Source: Micromonospora sp. NBC_00389
GTDB lineage: Bacteria; Actinomycetota; Actinomycetes; Mycobacteriales; Micromonosporaceae
Length of the DNA: 64,000 bases
Assembly: GCF_036059255.1 (NCBI RefSeq)
Contig: NZ_CP107947.1
Location: 5,456,001-5,520,000 of the forward strand
Reading direction: 5' to 3'
The translations under genes were made by a program, and so were the position numbers. The stretch's first letter is position 1. Each line of letters begins with the position of its first letter. The notes beneath the pieces were generated by a model that ran no database searches, was not told the origin of the DNA, and saw nothing but the letters and a program-made list of their open reading frames with translations. This document shows, one piece after another, positions 25,970-34,100 of this stretch.

Positions 25970-27822
25970 CAGTCGCCCGCCTGTTCCCGATCCAAGCGGC
26001 TCAGCTGTGCCGCGTCCAGCGCCTCACCGGGCACTGTCCACAGCGGCCGGTCGTCCGGCAGCGCCGGCCACAGGCCGCTGGCCACCGCCGACCATCCACC
26101 GCTGGTCAGGTCCGGCCCCGATCCACCCGGCTCCGCCTCGCCGGCCCGTTGTCCGGGCGACGCCGGCTCGTCCGGCAGGGCCGGCCAGGGACCGCGGCCA
26201 GCGGCGCGGGCCACGCCGATCGGGCCGGCGCCCGTCGCAGGCCCCGTACCCGCCGGACCCGTCCACCCGGCTGGCCCGTCGCCCTCGCCCCGCCCGCGCG
26301 GCACGCCACCCGCCGCCGAGACCCCGCCCAGCCGCCCGCCGCCAACCCCGAATCCTCTCGGGTCACCGCCAGCCCCGAACCCGCTACGCCCGATCCCGAA
26401 CCCGTCCTTGTCCGCTTCGAGCCCACCCGGTCTCGCCGAGAACCCGCCTCCGCCCGCCGAGAACCGTCCTCTGTCCCACTCATCCGAGGCTCCCTCAAAC
26501 CCGGCGGGAGATATTGGAGGGAACGTGCCCCCAGGGGGCCCGGAATCTTCCAAGAACCGGCGCGACTCCCGCGAACCGCGCGCGGGGGTGGGTTGGGGAG
26601 TGGTCAAGGCCATTCTGGGGTGCTCGGTCCGGCGGTCGGCGGGGCCGGTGCCTGGGGGCGAGCCGAGTGTGCCGGGGACCGCCGGGCGGATCATCGGCCG
26701 GGATGGCCCAATGGCTTCCCTCTCCCGTCCAGACGCCGCTGACCTGTCGTCGGCCATCCCGCCAACCACGCCGGACGCGCCAAGCTGCGCCGCTCCACCC
26801 CGTCCCGACGACGCACCCGATCCGGCCGACGTAGTCGACCCCGCCGGTGCACCAGGCCCAGCCGCAGTGTCGAACCCGCGACGGACGCGCAGTCGGGCCG
26901 GCAGCGTCCCATCGAGCTTCGGTCCATTCGCCGCGCCGAACGCCATCCCCGCGCCGAACAGTCCGGCGGTGCCAGAAGTACCCGCCGCATCGGAGGCGCC
27001 GAACGAGCTGCCCCTGCCGAACGTGTCGGCGGCACCGAACGAACCGGCGGTGCCATGCCCAGATCCGCCGAGTCCACCACCTTTGTCGGACGGGTCGTCG
27101 GAAGGCTCGGACCCGCCACCCGCCCGCCATCTGCCCGATCCTCCGAACCGGTTGGCAGCACAGGGCACTCCGAACCGCCCGGCCAGACCGGGTCCGTCCG
27201 CCGCGCCGTGCCCTCCGGATCCGTCCGCCGCGCCGGGCTCTCCGACGCCGCCAGCGTCGCGCCTGCCGAATTCACCAGCGGCGGCAGGGCCGTCGGTACC
27301 GGCAGACCCGCCGAACGCGCCGCCAGGGACACCGAGCCCGCCGGCAGCGTCGTACCCCTCGAACCCACCCGTATCGGGGATCCCGGTCGGCCCCCCGAAC
27401 CCATTCCGCGGGTCGGCAGTGGACCGGTGACCAGGCTCGTCCGGTCCCTGGCCGACTGTGGTCGTCCGACCACCGAGGCCCCGGTCCGCTGGTCCGGCAC
27501 CGTCCTCGCGGCCGGGCCAGCCGTAGCGCCCGTCGCCGGTGTCCGTGTCGGCAGCGTCGGTCGAGGCCCGACCGCCCGGAGGTACGTCGAGGTCCAGGTC
27601 CTGCAGCAGACCGGGGGCGTGCGCGGCGACCAGGTCCAGCCAGTGCTGCGGTGGCTCCCCGAAGCGGCGCGGCGCTGCCGTGCGTACCTCCGACGGCCGG
27701 CGCACCGAGCGCTGCCCGGTCGCGACGCTGGGCTCGACCCGTCCGGCGAGGCGTTGCACGGCCCCGGCCGCCGAGCGCAGCCGGCCGGCCAGCCAGCTAC
27801 GCGGGAGTCGGCGCGGTGGCAC
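25969..27822 (-). CDS. Long Gly-rich, probably disordered CIS protein with duplicated WPALPD motif
   Basis: A 617-residue protein. The first ~70 residues are basic with a short helix-like block (PPQHWLDLVAAHAPGLLQDL). Residues ~100-520 are extremely rich in Gly, Ala, Asp, Pro and Ser, with no visible fold. The C-terminus carries two copies of WPALPD, near residues 545 and 585 (GPWPALPDEP and GLWPALPDDRPLW), then ALDAAQLSRLDREQ. The short conserved ends suggest a linker or recruiting protein. The coding frame is real despite low complexity: it is coupled on both sides within the operon, and third-position bias is high. I do not recognise a family. Confidence 0.7.
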   Translation of the reverse strand: MPPRRLPRSWLAGRLRSAAGAVQRLAGRVEPSVATGQRSVRRPSEVRTAAPRRFGEPPQHWLDLVAAHAPGLLQDLDLDVPPGGRASTDAADTDTGDGRYGWPGREDGAGPADRGLGGRTTTVGQGPDEPGHRSTADPRNGFGGPTGIPDTGGFEGYDAAGGLGVPGGAFGGSAGTDGPAAAGEFGRRDAGGVGEPGAADGSGGHGAADGPGLAGRFGVPCAANRFGGSGRWRAGGGSEPSDDPSDKGGGLGGSGHGTAGSFGAADTFGRGSSFGASDAAGTSGTAGLFGAGMAFGAANGPKLDGTLPARLRVRRGFDTAAGPGAPAGSTTSAGSGASSGRGGAAQLGASGVVGGMADDRSAASGREREAIGPSRPMIRPAVPGTLGSPPGTGPADRRTEHPRMALTTPQPTPARGSRESRRFLEDSGPPGGTFPPISPAGFEGASDEWDRGRFSAGGGGFSARPGGLEADKDGFGIGRSGFGAGGDPRGFGVGGGRLGGVSAAGGVPRGRGEGDGPAGWTGPAGTGPATGAGPIGVARAAGRGPWPALPDEPASPGQRAGEAEPGGSGPDLTSGGWSAVASGLWPALPDDRPLWTVPGEALDAAQLSRLDREQAGD

Positions 27823-28279
27823 CGCCGGTCTCCAACTCCAGGCCCTCGTAGCGCAGCGTCAGCGACGCGATGGCGATCTCGTGACTGAGCGTGTTGAGGT
27901 GTGCCCCGCGCCAGCGGGTGGGCCAGGCGCCGATCAGGTTCCAGCGCAGCATTTCGGCGGTGCCCACGGAGTCCAGCAGCACCACGGAGACGTTGCGGCG
28001 GTTGAGCGTGCCCTGGGCGGTGGCGTTCACCCAGTCCCACAGCTCCCGGGACGCGGTGAGCCCGAAGTGCAGCGTCACCGGCTCGTACTCCGCCTGGCCG
28101 GGCACCATCCGCATCCGGCCCAGGCCGTGCTCCCGGTACGGCTGCCCGGGGATGTTCACCTCCAGCCCACTCATCTCGGTGAAGTGGCCGTTGGTGACGC
28201 CGTTGATGAGCAGCCTGAAGTTGTACGCCCGGTACGGGTCGACCGGGGCGCCCGGTTGCGGGGTGGCTGTGGTGGGCAT
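27797..28279 (-). CDS. CIS tube protein (T4 gp19-like)
   Basis: A 160-residue inner-tube protein. It begins with a Pro-rich leader, then DPYRAYNFRLLINGVTNGHF, MSGLEVNIPGQPYREHG, YEPVTLHFGLTASRELWDWV and NVSVVLLDSVGTAEMLRWN, the usual gp19/tube pattern. It should polymerise into the tube that the sheath pushes out. Only one tube gene is present. The ATG at 28279 lies one base beyond the sheath stop region, so it follows the sheath gene directly. The 3' end overlaps the next gene by 26 bases. Confidence 0.92.
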   Translation of the reverse strand: MPTTATPQPGAPVDPYRAYNFRLLINGVTNGHFTEMSGLEVNIPGQPYREHGLGRMRMVPGQAEYEPVTLHFGLTASRELWDWVNATAQGTLNRRNVSVVLLDSVGTAEMLRWNLIGAWPTRWRGAHLNTLSHEIAIASLTLRYEGLELETGGATAPTPA

Positions 28280-28280
28280 G

Positions 28281-29528
28281 TCAGCCTCCGATCGTCTCGG
28301 TCTCGGTGCCGCCGGCCCACTGGCTCAGCTTGAACACCACGAACTCGGCGGGCTTGACGACGGCGATGCCGATGTGGGCGATCACCATGCCGGCGTCACG
28401 GACCTCCGACGGGTTGGTCTCCTCGTCGCACTTGACGAAGAAGGCCTCCTCCGGGCTTCGCCCGAGCAGCGCGCCGTCGCGCCACACCCGGGTGAGGAAC
28501 GCCCCGATGTCACGCCGGATCGAGCGCCAGAGGGTGAAGTCGTTGGGCTCGAAGACCATCCACCGGGTGCCGTTGGCGATGGCCTGCTCGATGGCGATGC
28601 TGAGCCGGCGCACGTTGAGGTAGCGCCACTCGCTGGCCTCGGCGGCGAGCGTACGGGCGCCCCAGACGCGGATGCCCTCGCCGGCGAAGTAGCGGATCAC
28701 GTTGACGCCCTTGGGGTTGAGCACGTCGTGTTCCGGTCGGGTGACCAGGTAGCCCAGGTCGACGGCGCCGCGTACCGGCTCGTTGGCCGGTGCCTTGTGC
28801 ACGCCGCGCAGGGCGTCGGTGCGGGCCCAGATGCCGGCCAGGTGCCCGCTCGGCGGGGTGAGTTCCAGCTCCCCGCTGATCGGGTCGCGTACGCGTAGCC
28901 ATGGGTAGTAGAAGGCGCCGAACTCGGACTGCCGGGGCCGGTACGCCGCCCCGTCGTGACCGCCCGAGCCACCGGGACCGCCCGAGCCGCCGGAACCGCT
29001 GGCCGCGCCCTCGGCGGGCTTGGGGGGCTTGCCGGAGGACGGCGTGGCGACCCGGGTCAACGCCGAGATGTCGTCGATGTCCGGCGCTGGGTCGCAGATC
29101 GCCACCATGGTGCGGGTCCGCTCGGCCATGCTCAGCAGCGCCTCGTGGGCCACCACGTCGTGGAAGCCGGGCGCGGCGATGATGGAGATCTCATCGACCG
29201 CTTCCAGTAGTTGCAGGCCACCGCGCCGCTGCCCGGTGCCGGTGATCGCGCCGCCTTCGCCGACGTTGACCACCCAGCAGCGCGCGCCGCCGTTGTCCAG
29301 GAAGCCGAAGACCGCCCGCGCCAGCGCGGTGCTCTCCGCCTGCTCGCCGCCGGCGAAGAGCCGGAGGAATTCGGTCCAGTTGTTGACCGGCACCGCCTTG
29401 CCCAGTTGGGCGGAGCGGTCCGGGGCGACGCCGACGAACGCGGCGATGCTGGTGCTCTGCGGCCCGATCGGTCGGGCGCCATCGGGGACCTCCTCGACGT
29501 AGATGCCGGGGGAGAAGTAGCTGGGCAT
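28281..29528 (-). CDS. CIS sheath protein
   Basis: A 415-residue contractile sheath protein. The start SYFSPGIYVEEVPDGARPI and TSIAAFVGVAP are the family hallmark; VNNWTEFLRLFAGG and CWVVNVGEGG follow; the C-terminal half has NVIRYFAGEGIRVWGARTL, ANGTRWMVFEPND and FFVKCDEETNPSEVRDAGM. A Gly/Ser-rich loop of about 35 residues (around 195-225) replaces part of the variable surface domain, so the subunit is short compared with longer sheaths. AGGAGG precedes the ATG by five bases. Confidence 0.94.
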   Translation of the reverse strand: MPSYFSPGIYVEEVPDGARPIGPQSTSIAAFVGVAPDRSAQLGKAVPVNNWTEFLRLFAGGEQAESTALARAVFGFLDNGGARCWVVNVGEGGAITGTGQRRGGLQLLEAVDEISIIAAPGFHDVVAHEALLSMAERTRTMVAICDPAPDIDDISALTRVATPSSGKPPKPAEGAASGSGGSGGPGGSGGHDGAAYRPRQSEFGAFYYPWLRVRDPISGELELTPPSGHLAGIWARTDALRGVHKAPANEPVRGAVDLGYLVTRPEHDVLNPKGVNVIRYFAGEGIRVWGARTLAAEASEWRYLNVRRLSIAIEQAIANGTRWMVFEPNDFTLWRSIRRDIGAFLTRVWRDGALLGRSPEEAFFVKCDEETNPSEVRDAGMVIAHIGIAVVKPAEFVVFKLSQWAGGTETETIGG

Positions 29529-29551
29529 CGGTCCTCCTGTGCGGGTGGGCG

Positions 29552-30250
29552 TCAGTGGGTCGGTGGCGCGCAGACGATGACGATCTCGGGTTCGGCGGGG
29601 TCGACCTCGGCGGTGAGCACGAGCCCTCGTCCGGTCAGCCGGAGTCGGACCGGGCCCGGTTGCTCGGGGTCGTGCGGGACTCCGACGATCAGGAACCGGC
29701 CGTCGGGGTCGGTGCGGGTGGCGGACGCCGTGCCGGGCAGTTCGACCCGCATGGCGGCCAGTGGTTGGTCCTCGGGGCCGACCACCCGGCCGGCGAGCGT
29801 GCGCAGCTCCAACTGCCGCAGCCGCAGCGGTTGCAGGACCGGCGGCGCGGCCGGGGTCGGGTGGTCCACCTGCGCCGGCACGTCGATCAGCAGCGCCGGG
29901 CGGGGTGCGCTGCCGAACGCCGTCCACAGCGTGGCGTCGCCGGCCTCCAGCACCACCGGATAGCTGCCGTCGCTGGTGGCGGCGGTGAGCACCCGGTCCA
30001 GGCCGGGCAGCCCGGCCGGCCCGGCCGCGCAGAGCAGGTAGCGGATCGTGAACCGGTACGGCTCGCGGACCGCGCCGCTGGAGCGGGTCTGCCGGGCCGG
30101 GCGCAGCTCCATCGGCCAGAGGGTGAGCCCGGCGGCATCGCCGTCGGTGCGGGGCGGGCCGATCGGGACGGGTCCCCCCGCCGCGCTGGCCAGCCAGGCG
30201 GTCAGCTCGGCGGTGGCCGTCTCGATCGGTCCGCGCCCGTGGTTGGTCAT
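29552..30250 (-). CDS. Pvc16-like (DUF4255) CIS cap or tube-terminator candidate
   Basis: A 232-residue protein. The N-terminal ~150 residues have the DUF4255-like order of a helix (IETATAELTAWLASAAGG), beta strands (PYRFTIRYLLCAAG) and LDRVLTAATSDGSYPVV. The C-terminal ~75 residues form a carboxypeptidase-regulatory-like beta domain (RTLAGRVVGPEDQPLAAMRV, SATRTDPDGRFLIVGVP). Pvc16/Afp16 proteins end the tube and sheath, so a cap role is likely. It overlaps the upstream membrane-protein gene by four bases and precedes the sheath gene by 23 bases. Confidence 0.7.
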   Translation of the reverse strand: MTNHGRGPIETATAELTAWLASAAGGPVPIGPPRTDGDAAGLTLWPMELRPARQTRSSGAVREPYRFTIRYLLCAAGPAGLPGLDRVLTAATSDGSYPVVLEAGDATLWTAFGSAPRPALLIDVPAQVDHPTPAAPPVLQPLRLRQLELRTLAGRVVGPEDQPLAAMRVELPGTASATRTDPDGRFLIVGVPHDPEQPGPVRLRLTGRGLVLTAEVDPAEPEIVIVCAPPTH

Positions 30251-30855
30251 CGCGGCGGCGTCCCCTGGATCCGGTAGGCGATGGCCTCGTTCCAGACGTG
30301 GGGGTAGACGCCGATCTCGAAGTAGCGGGTGAACCGGTTGATCGGCGCGTTGGTGTGGTCGTGGTAGAGCAGCCACACCGGCGCGATGGTGAACAGCACG
30401 TAGTTCGCCAGCACCAGCGGGATGTAGAGCGGGCCGAGCAGGCGGCCCTGGAAGATGTGCACGTCCTCGTGCCGCTGGATGCCGGAGCTGGAGCCGGCGC
30501 AGACGGTGCCGATGGTGGTGGCGTAGCGGGGCGAGACCCCCTCCACCACGCTGACCCGGCCGCTGCCCTGCGAGGTGGGCCGGTCCAGCGAGTGCCCGAA
30601 GAGCAGGTGCACGGCCAGGTAGATGGCCCCGACGAACGTGTTCAGCAGACTCCACGTGTGGTCGACGACGAAGAGGAGGATGCCGCGGGCGTCCGATCCG
30701 TACACCCCGGCGGAGGCCACCGCCCAGCCGAAGACCGCGCCGACCAGCAGGCCCACGACGGCGCCGATCAGCAGCCCGATCGGGCCGCCGGCCAGGAGGC
30801 CGAACAGGGCGCCGAAGCCGACCTGGACTGCCGCGCTGATGATTCCGAAGATCAT
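30247..30855 (-). CDS. CIS-operon membrane protein with HEDVH motif
   Basis: A 202-residue protein. A Gly-rich hydrophobic N-terminus (residues ~1-50) and a second segment near 59-88 are followed by QRHEDVHIFQGRLLGPLYIP at residues 128-146 and a third hydrophobic stretch (VLANYVLFTIAPVWLLY). HEDVH at 129-133 fits the HExxH zinc-metallopeptidase pattern. Whether it is active is unknown; no third ligand is obvious. GAGGAGTG precedes the ATG. It is the second gene of the operon and could anchor or process CIS parts. Confidence 0.65.
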   Translation of the reverse strand: MIFGIISAAVQVGFGALFGLLAGGPIGLLIGAVVGLLVGAVFGWAVASAGVYGSDARGILLFVVDHTWSLLNTFVGAIYLAVHLLFGHSLDRPTSQGSGRVSVVEGVSPRYATTIGTVCAGSSSGIQRHEDVHIFQGRLLGPLYIPLVLANYVLFTIAPVWLLYHDHTNAPINRFTRYFEIGVYPHVWNEAIAYRIQGTPPR

Positions 30856-30866
30856 GATGTCACTCC

Positions 30867-31211
30867 TCAGACCCAGGAGCGGAGGATGCGGGGCTCGCGG
30901 CCTTGCGCGAGCTGGGTCGGCGACGCCTGGGTCGCCTGCCGGTTGCCGGGCGGAATCTGGTTGACGCCGAGCGCGGCGGAGAAGATGACCAGGGCGTTGA
31001 AGAACGCGATGATCCACTTCTCGCCGCCGGCGTTGTCGGCGAACGCCGCGGTCACGTAGGACAGCAGCAGTGCGATGCCGATGGCGATCCACTTGCGGGC
31101 CTTGTCGCCGCTGGGGCCGATCAGCCCGCCGATGACGTTGGTGGCCAGTAGGGTGGCGGCGCTCGCGCCGGCGAGGCTGCCCAGGGCGGCCCAGGTGAAG
31201 AGATCGTTCAC
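30867..31211 (-). CDS. Small holin-like membrane protein, first gene of the CIS operon
   Basis: A 114-residue protein with three hydrophobic segments (AALGSLAGASAATLLATNVIG, KWIAIGIALLLSYVTAAFA, WIIAFFNALVIFSAALGV) and a polar C-terminus rich in Gln, Arg and Pro. Size and topology resemble holins, but no family can be assigned. GTG at 31211 follows an AAAGGGGGA. It opens the operon just downstream of a terminator hairpin (31269-31294), so transcription of the CIS locus probably begins here. Confidence 0.6.
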   Translation of the reverse strand: MNDLFTWAALGSLAGASAATLLATNVIGGLIGPSGDKARKWIAIGIALLLSYVTAAFADNAGGEKWIIAFFNALVIFSAALGVNQIPPGNRQATQASPTQLAQGREPRILRSWV

Positions 31212-31268
31212 GGCGATCCCCCTTTTCTGCGATGGTGCGACCGGGATGAGGTGGTGGTGAGGTGAGGT

Positions 31269-31294
31269 CCGGTGCTCCCGGGTGGGAGCACCGG
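31269..31294 (-). terminator. Perfect hairpin between lppM-like gene and CIS operon
   Basis: CCGGTGCTCCC and GGGAGCACCGG form a perfect 11-base-pair stem around GGGT. It lies 68 bases past the stop of the lipoprotein gene and upstream of the first CIS gene, so it separates the two leftward units. There is no clear U-run, which is common for actinobacterial terminators. Confidence 0.7.
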
Positions 31295-31361
31295 AGCCGG
31301 TCGCCGTCGTCGCGGGGCGGCCGGAGCCGGGCGTGGCCGGCGGGGCCGGCCACCGGATGGA

Positions 31362-32135
31362 TCAGCCGGGCCCGGGCGCGCCGGCGGGCGGGCCCGGCGA
31401 GGTCGGGCCGGGGGCCGCCGGCGCCGTCGGGCGACGGCGACGCAGCAGGAGTACGCCCACCGCGGCGAGCAGCAGCAGGAGGAGCAGCCCGCCGACGATC
31501 AGCAGCCAGGGGAACCCGCCTCCGTCGGCGGCGGCGACCGGCGAGGCCGACGGTCGCGGCGGTGCCTCGGCGACGGCCCGCAGTTCGGTCGGCTTGTCCT
31601 GGTTGGAGTCCACCTTCCAGCTGACCGACCGGCCGTTGACGGTGCCATTGGTGTCGATCACCCGGCCGGGAAATGTCACCGAGATCTCGAATGACATCAA
31701 CTTGAGAAATGCCTGCTGCTGCTGCGGATTCTGTTGGGCTATTGTTCCGCCGTATTTGGCCGGGTCGAGCGGCAACGTGAAGCGGTAGAAATCGCCGTCC
31801 CGCACCAGTTTGACGCTCTCGGTGTCGAAGCCCGCGAGCGGCGCCTTGCGGTAATTGATCTGGGTGCCGAAGAGTTTGTCGTCCTGGTAGCCGGTCTCCT
31901 CGCCGGGCGGCAGCGCGGGAATGTTCTGTCGCAGCTCCGCGAACGCCGCCGGGATGTTCTTGTTTCGGGAGCTGAGCAGGGATTTCTGGGCGGTCAGCAG
32001 GAGCTGCCCGTCGACCGTGTCGTCGGCGTTGACGGTGAGCCCCATGTTGAGCTGCATGCAGCCGCTCAAAACGGCGAGAAGGAGGAGACACACCGCGACG
32101 CGGAGTGCCTTACCGCGGTTGACTCTCCTGTTCAT
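31362..32135 (-). CDS. LppM-like membrane lipoprotein
   Basis: A 257-residue protein. A lipobox (LLLAVLSGCMQ) places the modified cysteine near residue 25, and a LppM/DUF3153 domain follows with GLTVNADDTVDGQLLLTAQK, QINYRKAPLAGFDTESV and FEISVTFPGRVIDTNGTVNG. A C-terminal hydrophobic helix (WLLIVGGLLLLLLLAAVGVLL) and a basic RRRRP end make it doubly anchored. ATG 32135 was chosen because it places the signal sequence properly; an upstream GTG (32165) is possible. The base composition is somewhat lower in G+C than neighbours. Confidence 0.8.
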   Translation of the reverse strand: MNRRVNRGKALRVAVCLLLLAVLSGCMQLNMGLTVNADDTVDGQLLLTAQKSLLSSRNKNIPAAFAELRQNIPALPPGEETGYQDDKLFGTQINYRKAPLAGFDTESVKLVRDGDFYRFTLPLDPAKYGGTIAQQNPQQQQAFLKLMSFEISVTFPGRVIDTNGTVNGRSVSWKVDSNQDKPTELRAVAEAPPRPSASPVAAADGGGFPWLLIVGGLLLLLLLAAVGVLLLRRRRPTAPAAPGPTSPGPPAGAPGPG

Positions 32136-32297
32136 GGGCTCAGTGTGTGTGATCGCTATCACCACGAGCAGTCAGCGATCAGTCAGAACGCAGTCGCCGA
32201 TCTTACCGGTGTGCTGTCACGTTCGGATGAGGCCGCCGGCAACACAAATGGCTACTCTGGAGTTTTGGGCCCAGTGCAGTTCTTCTGCGCCTCGGCG

Positions 32298-33029
32298 TCA
32301 CATCTGGCCGCGGAGGCTGTTGATGATTTTTTCCCCCGTCGCCCGGTCGTCGGGCCGGTTGGTCAGCCACGCCGCCACGTAGAGGGTCTGTGCCGGGGAA
32401 CCCGGTCCCAGCACGCCGGCCGGGGCCGTCCAGACGTGCTCCATCAGCAGGTGCAGAGTCCGGCGACCCATCCAATCGGGCTTCGTCAGGACGTCGGCGA
32501 GCCAGGTGCTGTCGTCAACTGCCCGTACAGGTCGGTCCACGAACGGCGGCCTCAGCCGGGTCCTGGCATCGGGGCCGCACGGCGGCGGGCACGGTGCCAG
32601 CAACACGCGCAGGAAGCTCTCCTGGCCGGTGGTGTCGTCGGACCCCGCGGAGCATTCCCACTCGGCTGTCGACGCGGTGCCGACGCCCGGAAGACTGAAC
32701 GCCAGGCATCGCCACTCGGTGTCCCGGGGCACCAGCACCGTCATCGGTAGCCCCGGCTCGCCGAAGGGAGTCGCCTCGCCCGCGGCGAACTGCGCGCCAG
32801 CGACCGAACCGGCGGGAGACGGCAGCGGCCGCGGCGTCGACGGTGGATAGTGGGGTGCCGCCGGCAACGGGGGCATCGAGACCGGCGCGACCGCCCGGTC
32901 CACGGAGGCGGCCTGGGCGCGCCCCAGGGGCGCAGCGACGACATTTCCCAGCGCGTAGCCTCCCAGGGATAGGGCGACGACGACGAGCACCAGCACGACG
33001 TCCGACTCGGTCAGCACCTTGCGTGGCAT
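32298..33029 (-). CDS. Single-pass membrane protein of unknown function
   Basis: A 243-residue protein with an N-terminal hydrophobic segment (VVLVLVVVALSLGGYALGNVV), a Pro-rich linker (residues ~45-70), then an extracytoplasmic domain with cysteines (WRCLAF, WECSAG, APCPPPCG) and no recognised family. The 3' end of the upstream gene overlaps its start by 19 bases, so the pair is cotranscribed. Both look like exported actinobacterial hypothetical proteins. Confidence 0.7.
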   Translation of the reverse strand: MPRKVLTESDVVLVLVVVALSLGGYALGNVVAAPLGRAQAASVDRAVAPVSMPPLPAAPHYPPSTPRPLPSPAGSVAGAQFAAGEATPFGEPGLPMTVLVPRDTEWRCLAFSLPGVGTASTAEWECSAGSDDTTGQESFLRVLLAPCPPPCGPDARTRLRPPFVDRPVRAVDDSTWLADVLTKPDWMGRRTLHLLMEHVWTAPAGVLGPGSPAQTLYVAAWLTNRPDDRATGEKIINSLRGQM

Positions 33030-33589
33030 CGCGCGGCCACCTCCTGCACCAGATTCCGTACCGCCTCGAACATGGCGTCCCGCGACGCGTACGCCGTGTC
33101 CAGCTCTGCGGTGATCGTCACCGTGCCGATCCGAGCGCGGACGATCGTCGACTGCCGCCCGTCGTCGTGCGTGTCGCCGTACTCGTAGGACTCGTCACCG
33201 ATTCGGACTGGCGTCGGATGTGTCCGGCAGCGGGTGCAACTCCACAGGTGCACCTCGTCGCGGGCCCGTTGCACCGCGGATTCGCCCTCCCGGCGGGTCG
33301 ATCGGAGATAACCGAACCAGAGCACCACATCGGCCCGGTCCTCGCCCACACCTACCCGGCCGGACGCGACGCACAAGACGTACCCGCGGTTGCCGTGCTC
33401 GACCGTCGGCTGCGACGCCGCAGGCACCATCCGGGCGATCGTCTCGGAGCGGGCGAGACCGCAGACGTCGACGGAAGGGGGTCGGCTCGGCACATCGGCG
33501 GTCGACGCCTGCCAGCCGAAGAGGCCCAGCCCGACGGTGCCGCCGACGATCAGCGCGTTCCGCAGCCGGTGACCGATCCGCCACTGCAT
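33011..33589 (-). CDS. Exported DUF3558-like hypothetical protein
   Basis: A 192-residue protein. An N-terminal hydrophobic segment (ALIVGGTVGLGLFGW) anchors or exports it. The mature domain has VCGLARSETIARMVPAAS and CTRCRTHPTPVRIGDESYEYG, weakly resembling the DUF3558 type with a 'D(V)C' start. The C-terminal RNLVQEVAARCHARC may form a disulfide. Function is unknown. It is divergent from the Nudix gene, with 83 bases between the starts. Confidence 0.65.
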   Translation of the reverse strand: MQWRIGHRLRNALIVGGTVGLGLFGWQASTADVPSRPPSVDVCGLARSETIARMVPAASQPTVEHGNRGYVLCVASGRVGVGEDRADVVLWFGYLRSTRREGESAVQRARDEVHLWSCTRCRTHPTPVRIGDESYEYGDTHDDGRQSTIVRARIGTVTITAELDTAYASRDAMFEAVRNLVQEVAARCHARC

Positions 33590-33672
33590 ACCTTCGGAGG
33601 GTAGAACGCCTCCGGCCTCAGGCCACCGCTCCCGCGCCTACCCGACAGGGCGGTCCGGCTTAGGCTGGTCGG

Positions 33673-34095
33673 GTGATAGTGGTCGCGTGCGTGCTGCTGG
33701 TGGATCCCGACGGGCAGGTGCTGCTGCAACTGCGCGACGGCAACGCCACCTTCCACCCGAACGTGTGGGGGTTGCCCGGCGGCCACGCCGAGGCGGGGGA
33801 GATTCCGGAGCAGACCGCCGAGCGGGAGCTGTGGGAGGAGACCGGCCTGCGCGCCGACGGCCCGCTGCGCCCATTCACCGTGCAGTCGCTGCCCGAGCTG
33901 GGCCGGGCGAAGCACTACTTCACCGGCAGCACCCGGGCCCGGCAGGAGGACGTGGTGCTCGGTGAGGGCGTCGCGATGCTCTTCGTGCCTGGCGACCGGG
34001 TGCTCGACGGCCGCCCCTTCACACCCGGCACCGTCGAGGTGCTGACCCGGTTCCTCGCCTCACCCGAGTACGCCGACGCCAGCACCACCGGCTGA
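33673..34095 (+). CDS. Nudix hydrolase
   Basis: A 140-residue Nudix protein. The box GX5EX7REUXEEXGU is intact: GGHAEAGEIPEQTAERELWE then ETGL, residues ~36-58. It should cleave a nucleoside diphosphate linked to another moiety using Mg2+. GTG 33673 was chosen; upstream DNA is only 83 bases to the divergent gene. Substrate unknown. Confidence 0.88.
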   Translation: MIVVACVLLVDPDGQVLLQLRDGNATFHPNVWGLPGGHAEAGEIPEQTAERELWEETGLRADGPLRPFTVQSLPELGRAKHYFTGSTRARQEDVVLGEGVAMLFVPGDRVLDGRPFTPGTVEVLTRFLASPEYADASTTG

Positions 34096-34100
34096 ACGGG

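Noticed and set aside
24941..27430. 829-residue Pro-rich rightward frame
   Set aside because: Mirror image of the Gly-rich CIS protein and hub gene; no start signal and no domain.
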